DNA of 30,654 nucleotides from an uncultured Actinoplanes sp. Its GTDB lineage: Bacteria > Actinomycetota > Actinomycetes > Mycobacteriales > Micromonosporaceae. The notes beneath the pieces were generated by a model. It worked only from the letters and a program-made list of their open reading frames with translations, did not search any database and had not been told where the DNA came from. Of the stretch, positions 7,633-15,928 are shown piece by piece; positions within the stretch are counted from its first letter, which is position 1; the number at the start of each line of letters is the position of its first letter. The stretch lies in contig NZ_CAKUCL010000063.1 of NCBI RefSeq assembly GCF_934643405.1, positions 1 through 30,654 of the forward strand, written 5' to 3'. The translations under genes and the position numbers were made by a program.

Positions 7633-9369
7633 ATGAAACCGAGAATCGGCCTCGCCGCTGTCCTTGCCGTGGCGGCCGCGGCGACGTACGCGTGTTCCAA
7701 CCCGCAGCCCGACGAGCCCCCGGTCAACGTCTCGTTGCCGGCCCCGGCGGCGGGGGTGGTCACGTTCTATCTCTCGTTGCCCGGTTCCGCGGGCGACCTC
7801 ACGCGGGCCGCGGCCGCCGTGGCGACCCCGGGCTCCGGACAGTACCGGCGCTTCCTGTCGGTGTCCGAGGCCGGCGCGAGGTACGGCGCCTCGAGCGAGC
7901 AGATCGACGCCGCGGCCGGCTCGGTCAAGACGCTCGGTCTGCGGTTCGCGGCCGACCCCAGCCGGCTCTTCGCACGGGTGAGCGGCACGCCGGCACAATG
8001 GCGGGCCGCGCTGGGCACGTCCCTGAGCGTTCAGGCGGCGACCGCGTCGAGCCCGTTCACCAGTTACACGCTGCCGGACGAGATCCCGGCGGCGCTGGAA
8101 CCGCCCGGCACCAAGGTCGTCCTCCCGCAGGTCCAGGTGTACGCCCCGGCCGCCGACGGGAAACGGCCCCTGACCGGCAAGCGGCCAAACGCCGACGACG
8201 CGGCCCCGGGCGGCTCCCCGCCGGGCGCACAGCCCTGGCCGCTCAACACCGGCACACCGCTGAGCGCGAACTGCTCGGCCGGGCCGTTGCAGCAGCGGGA
8301 GGTCTACACCGCGCAGCAGGTGCAGACGGCGTACGGGATCGACACGCTGCGCGGCGCGGTGTCCGGCACCCCGGTCGTCACGATCCTCGACCTGGGCGGC
8401 GGATGGCTGCCCAGTGACCTGCAGACGGCGGGCGAGTGCTTCGGGTACAACGCTCCGGCGGTCACCCAAGTCCAGGGCGACGGCGTCTCCGCCGCGATCG
8501 CCAACGCCGACGGGGAGACGTCGCTGGACCTGCAGAACGCGGCCGCGGTCGCCCCCGGCGCGCGGATGCGCCTGGTCCAGACCACGCCGAGCGGGATGCT
8601 CGACGGGTTCAGCCGCGCCATCGGGGACAGCCAGGGCCCGCCCGACGTCATCTCGGTGTCCTACGGCGGCTGCGCTCTGATCGAGGAGCGCGCGCTGCCC
8701 GCGGACGTCGCCGTCATCAACAGCGTCCTGGCCATGGCCGCGCTGAGCGGGACCTCGACCTTCGTGGCCGCCGGCGACTCGGGCTCCACGACCTGCGGTG
8801 CCGGCGTCGGCCGTACCACGCTGTCCTATCCGGCGGTGTCGCCGTTCGTCACCGCCGTCGGCGGGACCAGGTTGGCGCTGGGTGCGGGCAACGTCCGCTC
8901 GGCCGAGACGGTCTGGAACGACTCGGTGTACGGCGAGAATGGCGCGGGCGGCGGCGCGGTCAGCAGCCGGGAGGCCCGGCCGTGGTACCAGGACGGCGCG
9001 AACACCCACCCGGCCCGCGCCGTCCCGGACGTCAGCGCGCTCGCCGACATCGTGCCCGGCTGGCCGGTGGTGATGAACGGCAGCCTGCAGCCCGTCGGCG
9101 GCACCAGCGGATCGACGCCGCTGACCGCGGCCGCGGCCGCGCTGGTGTCGGCGAACGAGCGCCACGCCGGCCGGCCGCCGATCGGCCTGGCGAACGGCTG
9201 GTTCTATCAGGCCGCGACCCGGCCGTCGATGTTCTACGACGTGACCAAGGGCAACAACGACCTGGCCGGCGTCGGCTGCTGCAGCGCGGCCACCGGCTAC
9301 GACCCGGCCAGCGGCCTCGGCGTGCCGAACTGGGCGACACTGCCGGCCGCGCTGCCCAAGGCCGACTGA
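7633..9369 (+). CDS. Sedolisin (S53) serine-carboxyl protease precursor, secreted
   Basis: 578-aa pre-pro-protease of the kumamolisin type. A hydrophobic signal segment (about 5-20) ends at Cys21 in TYACSN, so it may be a lipoprotein, although the lipobox is not canonical. A pro-kumamolisin activation domain follows (about 38-170) and then a linker. The catalytic domain (about 225-578) shows all four catalytic residues: Glu295 and Asp299 in GETSLDLQ, oxyanion Asp382 in AAGDSGS, and nucleophile Ser492 in GGTSGSTP. The C-terminal calcium site is visible as FYDVTKGNN and TGYDPASGLG. The enzyme would act outside the cell, probably at acidic pH, on proteins. ATG 7633 follows GGGAGG at 7618-7623. 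The MFS gene begins 19 bp downstream, suggesting cotranscription. Confidence 0.93.
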   Translation: MKPRIGLAAVLAVAAAATYACSNPQPDEPPVNVSLPAPAAGVVTFYLSLPGSAGDLTRAAAAVATPGSGQYRRFLSVSEAGARYGASSEQIDAAAGSVKTLGLRFAADPSRLFARVSGTPAQWRAALGTSLSVQAATASSPFTSYTLPDEIPAALEPPGTKVVLPQVQVYAPAADGKRPLTGKRPNADDAAPGGSPPGAQPWPLNTGTPLSANCSAGPLQQREVYTAQQVQTAYGIDTLRGAVSGTPVVTILDLGGGWLPSDLQTAGECFGYNAPAVTQVQGDGVSAAIANADGETSLDLQNAAAVAPGARMRLVQTTPSGMLDGFSRAIGDSQGPPDVISVSYGGCALIEERALPADVAVINSVLAMAALSGTSTFVAAGDSGSTTCGAGVGRTTLSYPAVSPFVTAVGGTRLALGAGNVRSAETVWNDSVYGENGAGGGAVSSREARPWYQDGANTHPARAVPDVSALADIVPGWPVVMNGSLQPVGGTSGSTPLTAAAAALVSANERHAGRPPIGLANGWFYQAATRPSMFYDVTKGNNDLAGVGCCSAATGYDPASGLGVPNWATLPAALPKAD

Positions 9370-9388
9370 GGGAGATACATTTCCGCGT

Positions 9389-10537
9389 GTGGCGTCGTCC
9401 CGGCATCTGTGGCCCGTGTACGCGGCGGGTTTCACCACCGCCTTCGGCGCGCACGGCATCGCCGCGAACCTGGGCGGCTTCTCCGGTGACGCGGTCACCT
9501 CGCTGCTGGTGCTGGGCGGCCTGCTGGCCCTCTACGACGGCGCGGAGGTCCTGCTCAAGCCGGTGTTCGGCACCCTCGCCGACCGGGTGGGCCCCCGCCC
9601 GGTCCTGCTCGGCGGCCTGGTCGCCTTCGCCCTGGCCTCCCTGATCTACGTCGCCGCCGACAGCCCCGGCTGGCTGTGGGCCGCCCGCCTCGGCCAGGGC
9701 GCCGCCGCGTCGGCGTTCTCCCCCGCGGCGTCCACCCTGGTGGCCCGCCTCAACCCGGCGGCGAAGCAGGGCCGGGCGTTCGGTTCCTACGGTTTCTACA
9801 AGTCCCTCGGCTACACCCTCGGTCCCCTGCTGGGCGGCGTGCTCGTCTGGGCGGGTGGTCTGCGCCTGCTGTTCGCGGTGCTGGCCGCGCTCGGCGCGGC
9901 GGTCGCCCTCTGGGCACTGCTGGCGGTCCCGGTGGTCGCGCCGCTGCCGAAGCTCCGGCAGACCGTCTTGGATCTCGTACGGCGCCTTGCCGTCCCCGCC
10001 TTCCTCGGCCCCACCGGCGCCCTGGCCGCGGCAACGGCAGCGCTCTCGGTCGGCGTGGGTTTCCTGCCGGTCACCGGCCGCGAGGCGGGCCTGGGCACGA
10101 TAGCCACCGGCGCCGCCGTCTCGCTGCTGGCCGCGACCGCCGCCGTGGTGCAGCCCCGGGCCGGCCGGGCCCTCGACGACGGCCGCCTGACCACCCGCAC
10201 CGGCTTGACCACGGGTTTGGCCGTGACCGCGGCCGGCCTGGCCGCGGCGGTCATTCCCGGCCTGCCCGGCGTGCTGACCGCCGCCCTGCTGATCGGCGCA
10301 GGCACCGGCCTGATCACTCCCTTGGGCTTCGCCGCGCTGGCCGCGAACACCCCCACCGAACGCCTGGGCCAGACCATGGGCGCCGCCGAGCTGGGCCGCG
10401 AACTGGGCGACGCGGGAGGCCCCTTGCTGGTCGCCTTCGCGGCGTCGCTGACCGCCCTGCCCTACGGCTTCGCCGTGCTGGCCGCGCTCCTGGCCGCCGG
10501 CGCCGCGCTGTCCCGCGCACGCCAGCGAGTCACGTAG
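9389..10537 (+). CDS. MFS transporter
   Basis: 382-aa major facilitator with about 12 membrane helices. The helix 2-3 loop reads FGTLADRVGPRPVL, the classical motif A, and a helix-5 segment reads SLGYTLGPLLGGVLVW. The C-terminal half contains GLITPLGFAALAANTP and AELGRELGDAGGPLL. It starts at GTG 9389, the best in-frame start; GGGAG lies about 14 bp upstream, farther than usual. It follows the sedolisin gene by 19 bp. A peptide or drug cargo is possible but unsupported. The stop codon borders directly on the IS481 remnant, so the 3' end may be an insertion or deletion junction; the protein still looks full length. Confidence 0.85.
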   Translation: MASSRHLWPVYAAGFTTAFGAHGIAANLGGFSGDAVTSLLVLGGLLALYDGAEVLLKPVFGTLADRVGPRPVLLGGLVAFALASLIYVAADSPGWLWAARLGQGAAASAFSPAASTLVARLNPAAKQGRAFGSYGFYKSLGYTLGPLLGGVLVWAGGLRLLFAVLAALGAAVALWALLAVPVVAPLPKLRQTVLDLVRRLAVPAFLGPTGALAAATAALSVGVGFLPVTGREAGLGTIATGAAVSLLAATAAVVQPRAGRALDDGRLTTRTGLTTGLAVTAAGLAAAVIPGLPGVLTAALLIGAGTGLITPLGFAALAANTPTERLGQTMGAAELGRELGDAGGPLLVAFAASLTALPYGFAVLAALLAAGAALSRARQRVT

Positions 10538-11110
10538 GTGTGCTGCCCAGGGAGGTTTGGTCACCCTGGTGATGGATGGCAGGGCGCCGATTGCTCAGCG
10601 GGCCAATGGTGATTGTGGTGATGCGGGAAGGACGGTAAGGCCCTTCTGCGGGCCTATTCGGAGTTGTGGTGGCGGGCGATGGCCCAGCCCTCAACGGTGA
10701 CGCCCCGCTGCTGGAACCGGCCTCCGCGGTCGGGAATGTTGCCGTCCTTGGTGACGTCGACGTGCGGCATCGCCCCGGGATGCGGGTGTTCATACCGGCG
10801 GAGCGGCTCACCGGTGATCCGATCGATGGGCGACAGCCGGTAGAGCCGGCAGCGGAGCATAACGGCGTGCACGGTCGAGGCCGGCCCACGCGCCCGCCGG
10901 TCTGCACCGGTCCCAGACGTTGTCTGCACCGCGGCCGACGATCTTGCGGACCGTCGGCCGCGGTGTCCCGGCCCGGCTGCGGCACCGGCGCGAACGGTAT
11001 CCGAGCTGGTGGTGCCCCGGGACGACGCCTTCGCGAAGCGGATGGCCGCCCTGTCCACCACCGGCCGCACTTTCGCCGCTCGAGTGCGCCGCACCGTTAC
11101 CCCAACCACC
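10538..11110 (-). pseudogene. Decayed IS481-family transposase
   Basis: Fragments of one IS481-type DDE transposase can be read on the minus strand across several frames. In order: TPRPTVRKIV, then ASTVHAVMLRCRLYRLSPID, then ITGEPLRRYEHPHPG and the following HVDVTKDGNIPD, which carries the first catalytic Asp region. The text then jumps from GGRF to RGVTVEGWAIARHHNSE, so most of the catalytic core is missing. After an in-frame stop the frame shifts to HHHNHHW and then to a tail resembling TNLPGQHT, the usual family C-terminus. There are thus several frameshifts, one stop and one large internal deletion; the copy is inactive. The HTH N-terminus is only faintly visible up to about 11110. No clear terminal inverted repeats were found. 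Confidence 0.85.
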
Positions 11111-11920
11111 GGTGCCCCACAAAGGGCGGCGTGCCGGAACCCGGTCCACGACAGAGGGCAGGCTCACCGACGAGTCGGGGAAGCCCGCTATCGCCTCGAT
11201 GACGACCGCCTTCTCGTCCGCGGCCCACCGGCCTGTAAGCGGCGGAGACCTACGTGGCAGAAATACCGGACAGCGGGCCGACATGGGGTTGCACCGGCCA
11301 GTCAGCGATTCCGTCTCGAAGTGGCTTGGACCGCAGTAATAGAACGCTCGAATGTCCGATTCCTATGACACGCCTCATCGTCAGCGCCTTTCCGCTGCTC
11401 GCCTGTTCCATGGGTTCGGGTGCAGTCGCGGTCAGATCAGGTCGTCTGCCGCGAACCAAAAGACTTCGAGCCGGCGCCGACGGTTCCACCAATCCCGCGT
11501 GCCGGCCGGTGATTGTCTCACTCACGGCGACGTGCGTGCCGCACGACCGGTCATCGTGGACACAATGCTCGGCAGAGACCGCGCCACCCGGAAGATCCTT
11601 CATGCGCCGAAACCCCACAGTGGCCTGAATGAAGGTTCATGTGGTATTGCGCTGTGGCAACGTCTTCCACTGAGGCCCTGCGCAGGCGTATCCCCGACGG
11701 GTGAACCGCCCCCGGGGCCCCCTGGTCGACCAGCGCCGAGGTCACGACCGGGCGCGGCCCGGACCTGATCGATCGATCCCTTGATTGCCGGAACCTCGGA
11801 TGTTTGCTCCACTGATTCTGTGCCGAGGTGACGCTTCGTTGCAGGGCTGGCGCGCCCGCCGGTTTCCGCAGGTTGACACGGATGACGTGAGGTAGGCCCT
11901 GGACGGCCATGGAGGTCCAA
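11111..11920. other. Long stretch without a recognisable gene
   Basis: About 800 bp between the transposase remnant and the membrane protein gene. Many short overlapping frames exist on both strands (for example minus 11250-11618, minus 11551-11985, plus 11352-11768). None shows a recognisable domain, good codon pattern or ribosome site. The context suggests eroded mobile or accessory DNA. A small tandem gatc repeat lies near 11768-11779. Confidence 0.5.
11911..11916 (+). promoter_or_regulatory. Ribosome binding site deciding a GTG start
   Basis: GGAGGT lies five bases before GTG 11921 and directly after an in-frame ATG at 11909. The ATG has no comparable site upstream, so the GTG is the better start. 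Confidence 0.7.
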
Positions 11921-12832
11921 GTGAGCTGGATTCGCGCTAGACGACAGGTCTTGATAACCGTGCTCGGCGCCCTTGTCGGTGCCATCCTGGGTGCCGCAGT
12001 TCAGGAGCTGCTCGATACAAAGTATCGGCTGATCACCGGAATACTGGTCGTTCTCTCCCTCGCGACCCTCTCACTGCTCGCTTCATTGTCGGCGATCGTC
12101 ACCACCGTCGAGGAAGGCATTGAGAAAACTCTCCGCGAGTCGCGCTCGGCGGCCGCCGCACACGAGGAAAAACTGGCCAGAACCGAAGCGGGACTGCGCT
12201 TGAGCGCCGAGCAGACCACAAAGGCGATCGAGGTGCTGACCGATCATTTCGGCTTTCGGGTCCAGCGGCTTCTTCTCTCCGATGTGAACAGCCTCCGATC
12301 TCTGGAAGAGGATGAAACAGCCAAGCTGATCCTCTCTGCCAAGCGAGAGATCTGCATCCTCGATCTGATCTCCGACGACGGCCACTGGCCGGACGAATCA
12401 ATCAATGACGGACATTCACGTAAGTATTTTGACGCGCTGGCCAAAAAAATCGAAGGCTCCGGTACGAACCTGTCGTACAAGAGAGTCGTCCAGGTGCGCG
12501 AGCCGCGCAGTACGCTGCCCAGGGTTCGTAGTGTGATCTGTGCCGAACACTACACACGAATGCTCGACCTGAGAGACACAAGGGAGCACCGTATATCAAT
12601 TCGAGTCGCTCGGCAGCGTTTTCCCTTCACCCTCGTGATCATCGATGATTCCCTTCTGATCATCCAACTGGCTGAGTTCAACGCCGGCAGCTCTTCGCTG
12701 AAGATCTGGTGCGATCTCCTGATCACCGATCCGAACAAGAAGCTGATCAACTTGTTCCTGATGTTCTGGGAGCAGATCTACGAGGATGAGCACACTCGAG
12801 CCCTTTCTCATGACGATTTCCCGGCGCCATGA
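11921..12832 (+). CDS. Unrecognised two-helix membrane protein with coiled coil and cytosolic domain
   Basis: 303 aa from GTG 11921. Two membrane helices (about residues 9-29 and 36-60) are followed by a charged, probably coiled-coil helix (about 63-105). The C-terminal domain (about 110-290) alternates strands and helices: ICILDLISD, then YFDALAKKI, SYKRVVQV, ISIRVAR, FTLVIIDDSLLIIQL and IYEDEH. The strand-helix order recalls phospholipase-D-like folds, but no HxK catalytic motif is present, so it may be a sensor or binding domain; this is a weak inference. The gene is clearly less GC-rich than the genes to either side, suggesting recent acquisition, and lies between an IS481 remnant and a 2-oxoglutarate oxygenase on the same strand 131 bp downstream. 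No function is assigned. Confidence 0.75.
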   Translation: MSWIRARRQVLITVLGALVGAILGAAVQELLDTKYRLITGILVVLSLATLSLLASLSAIVTTVEEGIEKTLRESRSAAAAHEEKLARTEAGLRLSAEQTTKAIEVLTDHFGFRVQRLLLSDVNSLRSLEEDETAKLILSAKREICILDLISDDGHWPDESINDGHSRKYFDALAKKIEGSGTNLSYKRVVQVREPRSTLPRVRSVICAEHYTRMLDLRDTREHRISIRVARQRFPFTLVIIDDSLLIIQLAEFNAGSSSLKIWCDLLITDPNKKLINLFLMFWEQIYEDEHTRALSHDDFPAP

Positions 12833-12963
12833 CAAGCTGATCGCACGATGAGCGGCCGATCGCTTCCAGTGCTCCGGCGAGCCGTGTCTCCGGTCTGCTC
12901 AACGGCGTTATATGCTTCTCGGCCGAAGCCTGGCCATTGCCTCTGAGACGGTAGGACTCCTGC

Positions 12964-13968
12964 ATGGTTGTCAATTCGGTTGACCTGTCGCCGACAGAGG
13001 CCTTCCAGTGCCGGCAACTTGCCGGCCAGATCAGTGCGGCACAGGAGTTCGTCGCTGTTCGTAAGGCGATCGATCTGGCGGCGCAGCTGCCGTCAACGGT
13101 ATGCGAGCTCTCGCGGCTCCTGACCCGCGGCACCGGCTCCGGGGGCATCGCGCTGATCCGCGGCGTTCCCCTCGGGGACGCAGTCGCGATACCCACCCCC
13201 GAAGTCCTATCCGCCGAATCGTCCAGCCCCGCAGAGAGTGACGTCGAGCGTCTGATGCTCGTGTTGGCCGGAGCGTTCGGCAATCCATTTTCCTTCGCCT
13301 CTCAACAAAGAGGCCGGCTGGTGCTCGACATCTTTCCGGTGCGCGGGCAGGAAAGCAGTCAGCTCGGGTCCAGTTCGAAGGAGATGATGGAGTGGCATGC
13401 CGAGCATGCATTTCATCCGCGTCGGGCGCACCATATCCTTCTGCTATGCCTCCGCAACGATCAGAAGGTAGCCACGCGTTACGCGTTCGCGTCGGATCTG
13501 AAGTTGTCTCCAGACGTCATCGACGAGCTGCGCCGCCCGCAATTTGTGATCATCCCGGACGAATCGCACTCGGAAGCCTACAATGCGGCGATGGCTGGGG
13601 CCCGGAACAACGGGAGCACACCATTCTCCACGATCACAACCATGGCGTCGCAGCCGCGAAGAATTGCCGTTCTCGAGGGGCACGACGACGTCACGATCTC
13701 GGTGGACTTTCCGTACATGCCTGCCGGCCTGCACAGCGCCAGAGCCAACGCCGCACTGTGTGCGCTGCGCGAGGCCATCGAGGAGATTGCCGAGTCCGTG
13801 GTGCTCGGCCCGGGCGACCTGCTCGTTCTGGACAACCGCCGAGGGGTGCATGCCCGGGAAGGGTTCACCGCCCGCTACGACGGCACGGATCGATGGCTCA
13901 AACAACTCAGTGTTCGCTCCCGCAGCCGCAGTTCCTCACCCGGCGAATCTGACGTACACGTCTATTGA
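12964..13968 (+). CDS. Fe(II)/2-oxoglutarate oxygenase, clavaminate-synthase-like (TauD/TfdA fold)
   Basis: 334-aa non-heme iron oxygenase, likely hydroxylating a free or carrier-bound amino acid. The iron site is visible: His145 and Glu147 in WHAEHAFHP, distal His296 in DNRRGVHARE, and the 2-oxoglutarate-binding Arg310 in YDGTDRWLK. The Glu in the HxE motif and the AFHP and DNRRxVH signatures place it with arginine, asparagine and lysine hydroxylases of the VioC/AsnO/KDO group rather than with taurine dioxygenase. ATG 12964 follows AGGAC at a six-base distance. Codon composition is less GC-biased than chromosomal neighbours. No peptide synthetase or other biosynthetic gene is near, so the product could be a free hydroxy amino acid. 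Substrate cannot be read from the sequence. Confidence 0.85.
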   Translation: MVVNSVDLSPTEAFQCRQLAGQISAAQEFVAVRKAIDLAAQLPSTVCELSRLLTRGTGSGGIALIRGVPLGDAVAIPTPEVLSAESSSPAESDVERLMLVLAGAFGNPFSFASQQRGRLVLDIFPVRGQESSQLGSSSKEMMEWHAEHAFHPRRAHHILLLCLRNDQKVATRYAFASDLKLSPDVIDELRRPQFVIIPDESHSEAYNAAMAGARNNGSTPFSTITTMASQPRRIAVLEGHDDVTISVDFPYMPAGLHSARANAALCALREAIEEIAESVVLGPGDLLVLDNRRGVHAREGFTARYDGTDRWLKQLSVRSRSRSSSPGESDVHVY

Positions 13969-14013
13969 CGTGGTCTCGGGAAGGACCGAGCTGCTTCCCG
14001 AGACCACCGTCAA
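13965..14013. terminator. Long hairpin, probable terminator between convergent genes
   Basis: A perfect 13-bp stem (13971-13983 with 13994-14006) and a 10-nt loop is extended by a further six pairs across a one-base bulge, giving about 19 pairs. The oxygenase stop codon lies inside the left arm. There is no T-tract on either side, so it may act as a GC-rich actinomycete-type terminator or an mRNA end stabiliser. Confidence 0.7.
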
Positions 14014-14114
14014 GGCAAGGCGCCAGCCACGGACGCCGGTGGTCAGCTCCAGGGCATCGCCCCATCACCCGGCCTGCTCCCCTGACCGGCGAATCCGGCA
14101 CGTCATTCGCGGGC

Positions 14115-15890
14115 TCAACCCAACGGGATCACCACCTTGCTGCCCGGCGCGTCGATGCGGACGACCGTGCCTGCCGGGTAGCGCAAAGTATGGTCGCGCT
14201 CGGTGGAGATGAGGACTATCCCGATGCGGTGGCCCGCCGCGAACACGTGGTCGCTGGGCTGCAGGTTCCACCGGAAGGTGTACGTCCGCCCCGCCACGAT
14301 CGGCGTCGTGCGGGCCGGCGACAACCGGTTGCGCACGTCCAGCCAGCCCCGGCTGACGATTTCGTACGGCGTTTCCGCCACCACATATTCGCGCCGGTTG
14401 AAGCACCCCGGGTCACCCTCGATCCCCGGCCCGACGCAGTCCTGGGCGGGCAGGGTGCGCGTGCCCGCATAGCGCACCGCCGTGCCGTAGTCGACCAGCA
14501 GCGCCGTCAGATACGGCGACTGCCCGGTGAGGCCGGCCCGGACCGTGACCGACGCCGTCCCGGACAGCCGGGTGTCGCGGGCCAGCGGCGCCGTCAGCCG
14601 CAGGAAACGGTTCGGGTCGGCTGCCGTCTCATCGGCGGCGAGGTCCTGCGCCGTACGGGAGGGGTCGTCGACGAATGTGCCCGAGCCGAGCGCCACGGAG
14701 ACCGGCCGCGTGCCCGGAACCGGCCACGTGCGGGCCGTCCGCCACTGGTTCGGCGCCACCTCCACGTCCGCCATCGGCTCGCGCATGATGCCGTTGTCCA
14801 CCTTGTACAGCCAGTACTGGAACCAGCGCTCCAGCGTGGCGAGCCACTGCTCCCGCCGTACGTTGAAGGGGTCCGCGTGCTCGCCCTGATGTAGCCAGAT
14901 CTTGCGCGGCACGTGCCGTTGCGCGAGCGCCTGCCACCACTGGCCGGCCTGCTGCGTGCGCACGTTGTCGTCGTGCAGGCCGTGCACCAGGAAGACGCTG
15001 GCCCGCACCTTGTCCACGTCGCGCAGGTAGTCCCGCTCGGCCCAGTAGGCGTTGTAGTCCCCGGTGACCCGGTCCTGCTCGCGTTCGAGCCGGGCCGTCA
15101 CGTCCGCGCAGACCTCCGGGTTCGCCCGGGTCAGCACCGCCTTCGCCAGGACGTCGGTGTCCTCGCCCTGGAAGCCGCCCGGTGCCACCACCCCGCCGTT
15201 CGCGCGGTAGTAGTCGTACCAGCTGGAGATCGCGGCGATCGGCACGATCGTCTCCAGACCGCGGACGCCGGTGGCCGCCACCGCGTTCGGCAGCGTCCCG
15301 TTGTAGGACACCCCGATCATCCCGGTGCGCCCGGTGGACCAGCCGGCCCGCACCGGGGCGCCGGACGCGTCGAACCCGGCCGCTCGCCCGTTGAGCCAGT
15401 CGACGACCGCCTTCATGCCCAGCGTCTCGTTGCGCCCGCCCGAGGTGGGGCAGCCGTCCGAGCCGCCGGTGCCGAGGCTGTCCGCGAACACGACCGCGTA
15501 GCCGCGCGGCACGAAGTAGTTGTCGAGATAGCCGGAGAACGTGATGGCCCGATTGCTGCTGAGCGCCCGGCGCGTCGCGTCGCCGCCCCGGTCGATGTCG
15601 TCGTGGTTGGGCACGTCGTTGAGGCCCGCGTAGTACGGGCTGGCCTGGAAGATGACCGGCACGCGCGTGGCGGTGGCGGGCCGGATGATCCGCACGGCGA
15701 CCCGGTCGGGCCGGCCGTCGGTGTCGCTGTCCACCGGGGTCTGCACCCAGACCTCTTCCCGGATGGCGGACGCGTAGTCGTAGACCGGCCGGGTCCCGCC
15801 CGGCGTGGCCGCGGCCGGCGCGGTGGAGACCACCGCGCCGGCCGAGACACTTATCACGCAGGCGGCGAACAACCGTAGAGCGTTTCGCAT
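14115..15890 (-). CDS. Secreted CocE/X-Pro dipeptidyl-peptidase (S15) family hydrolase
   Basis: 591-aa secreted alpha/beta hydrolase. It has a Sec-type signal peptide (residues 1 to about 28, cleavage near APAAAT). The catalytic domain shows nucleophile Ser195 in GVSYNGT, acid Asp307 or Asp308 in HGLHDDNV, and His338 in HQGEHADPF. The C-terminal jelly-roll domain (about 375-591) matches the X-Pro dipeptidyl-peptidase C-terminal domain, including DVRNRLSPA. Members remove Xaa-Pro dipeptides or cleave acyl bonds; streptomycete secreted tripeptidyl- and Xaa-Pro peptidases are similar. It lies 38 bp downstream of trpB2 on the same strand, so readthrough is possible, but the biochemical roles do not obviously match. 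Confidence 0.9.
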   Translation of the reverse strand: MRNALRLFAACVISVSAGAVVSTAPAAATPGGTRPVYDYASAIREEVWVQTPVDSDTDGRPDRVAVRIIRPATATRVPVIFQASPYYAGLNDVPNHDDIDRGGDATRRALSSNRAITFSGYLDNYFVPRGYAVVFADSLGTGGSDGCPTSGGRNETLGMKAVVDWLNGRAAGFDASGAPVRAGWSTGRTGMIGVSYNGTLPNAVAATGVRGLETIVPIAAISSWYDYYRANGGVVAPGGFQGEDTDVLAKAVLTRANPEVCADVTARLEREQDRVTGDYNAYWAERDYLRDVDKVRASVFLVHGLHDDNVRTQQAGQWWQALAQRHVPRKIWLHQGEHADPFNVRREQWLATLERWFQYWLYKVDNGIMREPMADVEVAPNQWRTARTWPVPGTRPVSVALGSGTFVDDPSRTAQDLAADETAADPNRFLRLTAPLARDTRLSGTASVTVRAGLTGQSPYLTALLVDYGTAVRYAGTRTLPAQDCVGPGIEGDPGCFNRREYVVAETPYEIVSRGWLDVRNRLSPARTTPIVAGRTYTFRWNLQPSDHVFAAGHRIGIVLISTERDHTLRYPAGTVVRIDAPGSKVVIPLG

Positions 15891-15928
15891 CCGCTCACAG
15901 TATCGTCACACGTCGATGCCGGGGAGGG

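Noticed and set aside
9032..10564. 510-aa minus-strand frame
   Set aside because: Antisense to the sedolisin end and the MFS gene; Gly/Gln/Arg-rich shadow without domains.
10666..11202. 178-aa plus-strand frame
   Set aside because: Antisense to the IS481 transposase fragments, which are recognisable on the minus strand.
11250..11985. Possible genes in the stretch before the low-GC cassette
   Set aside because: Several overlapping short frames on both strands, none with recognisable features or translation signals.
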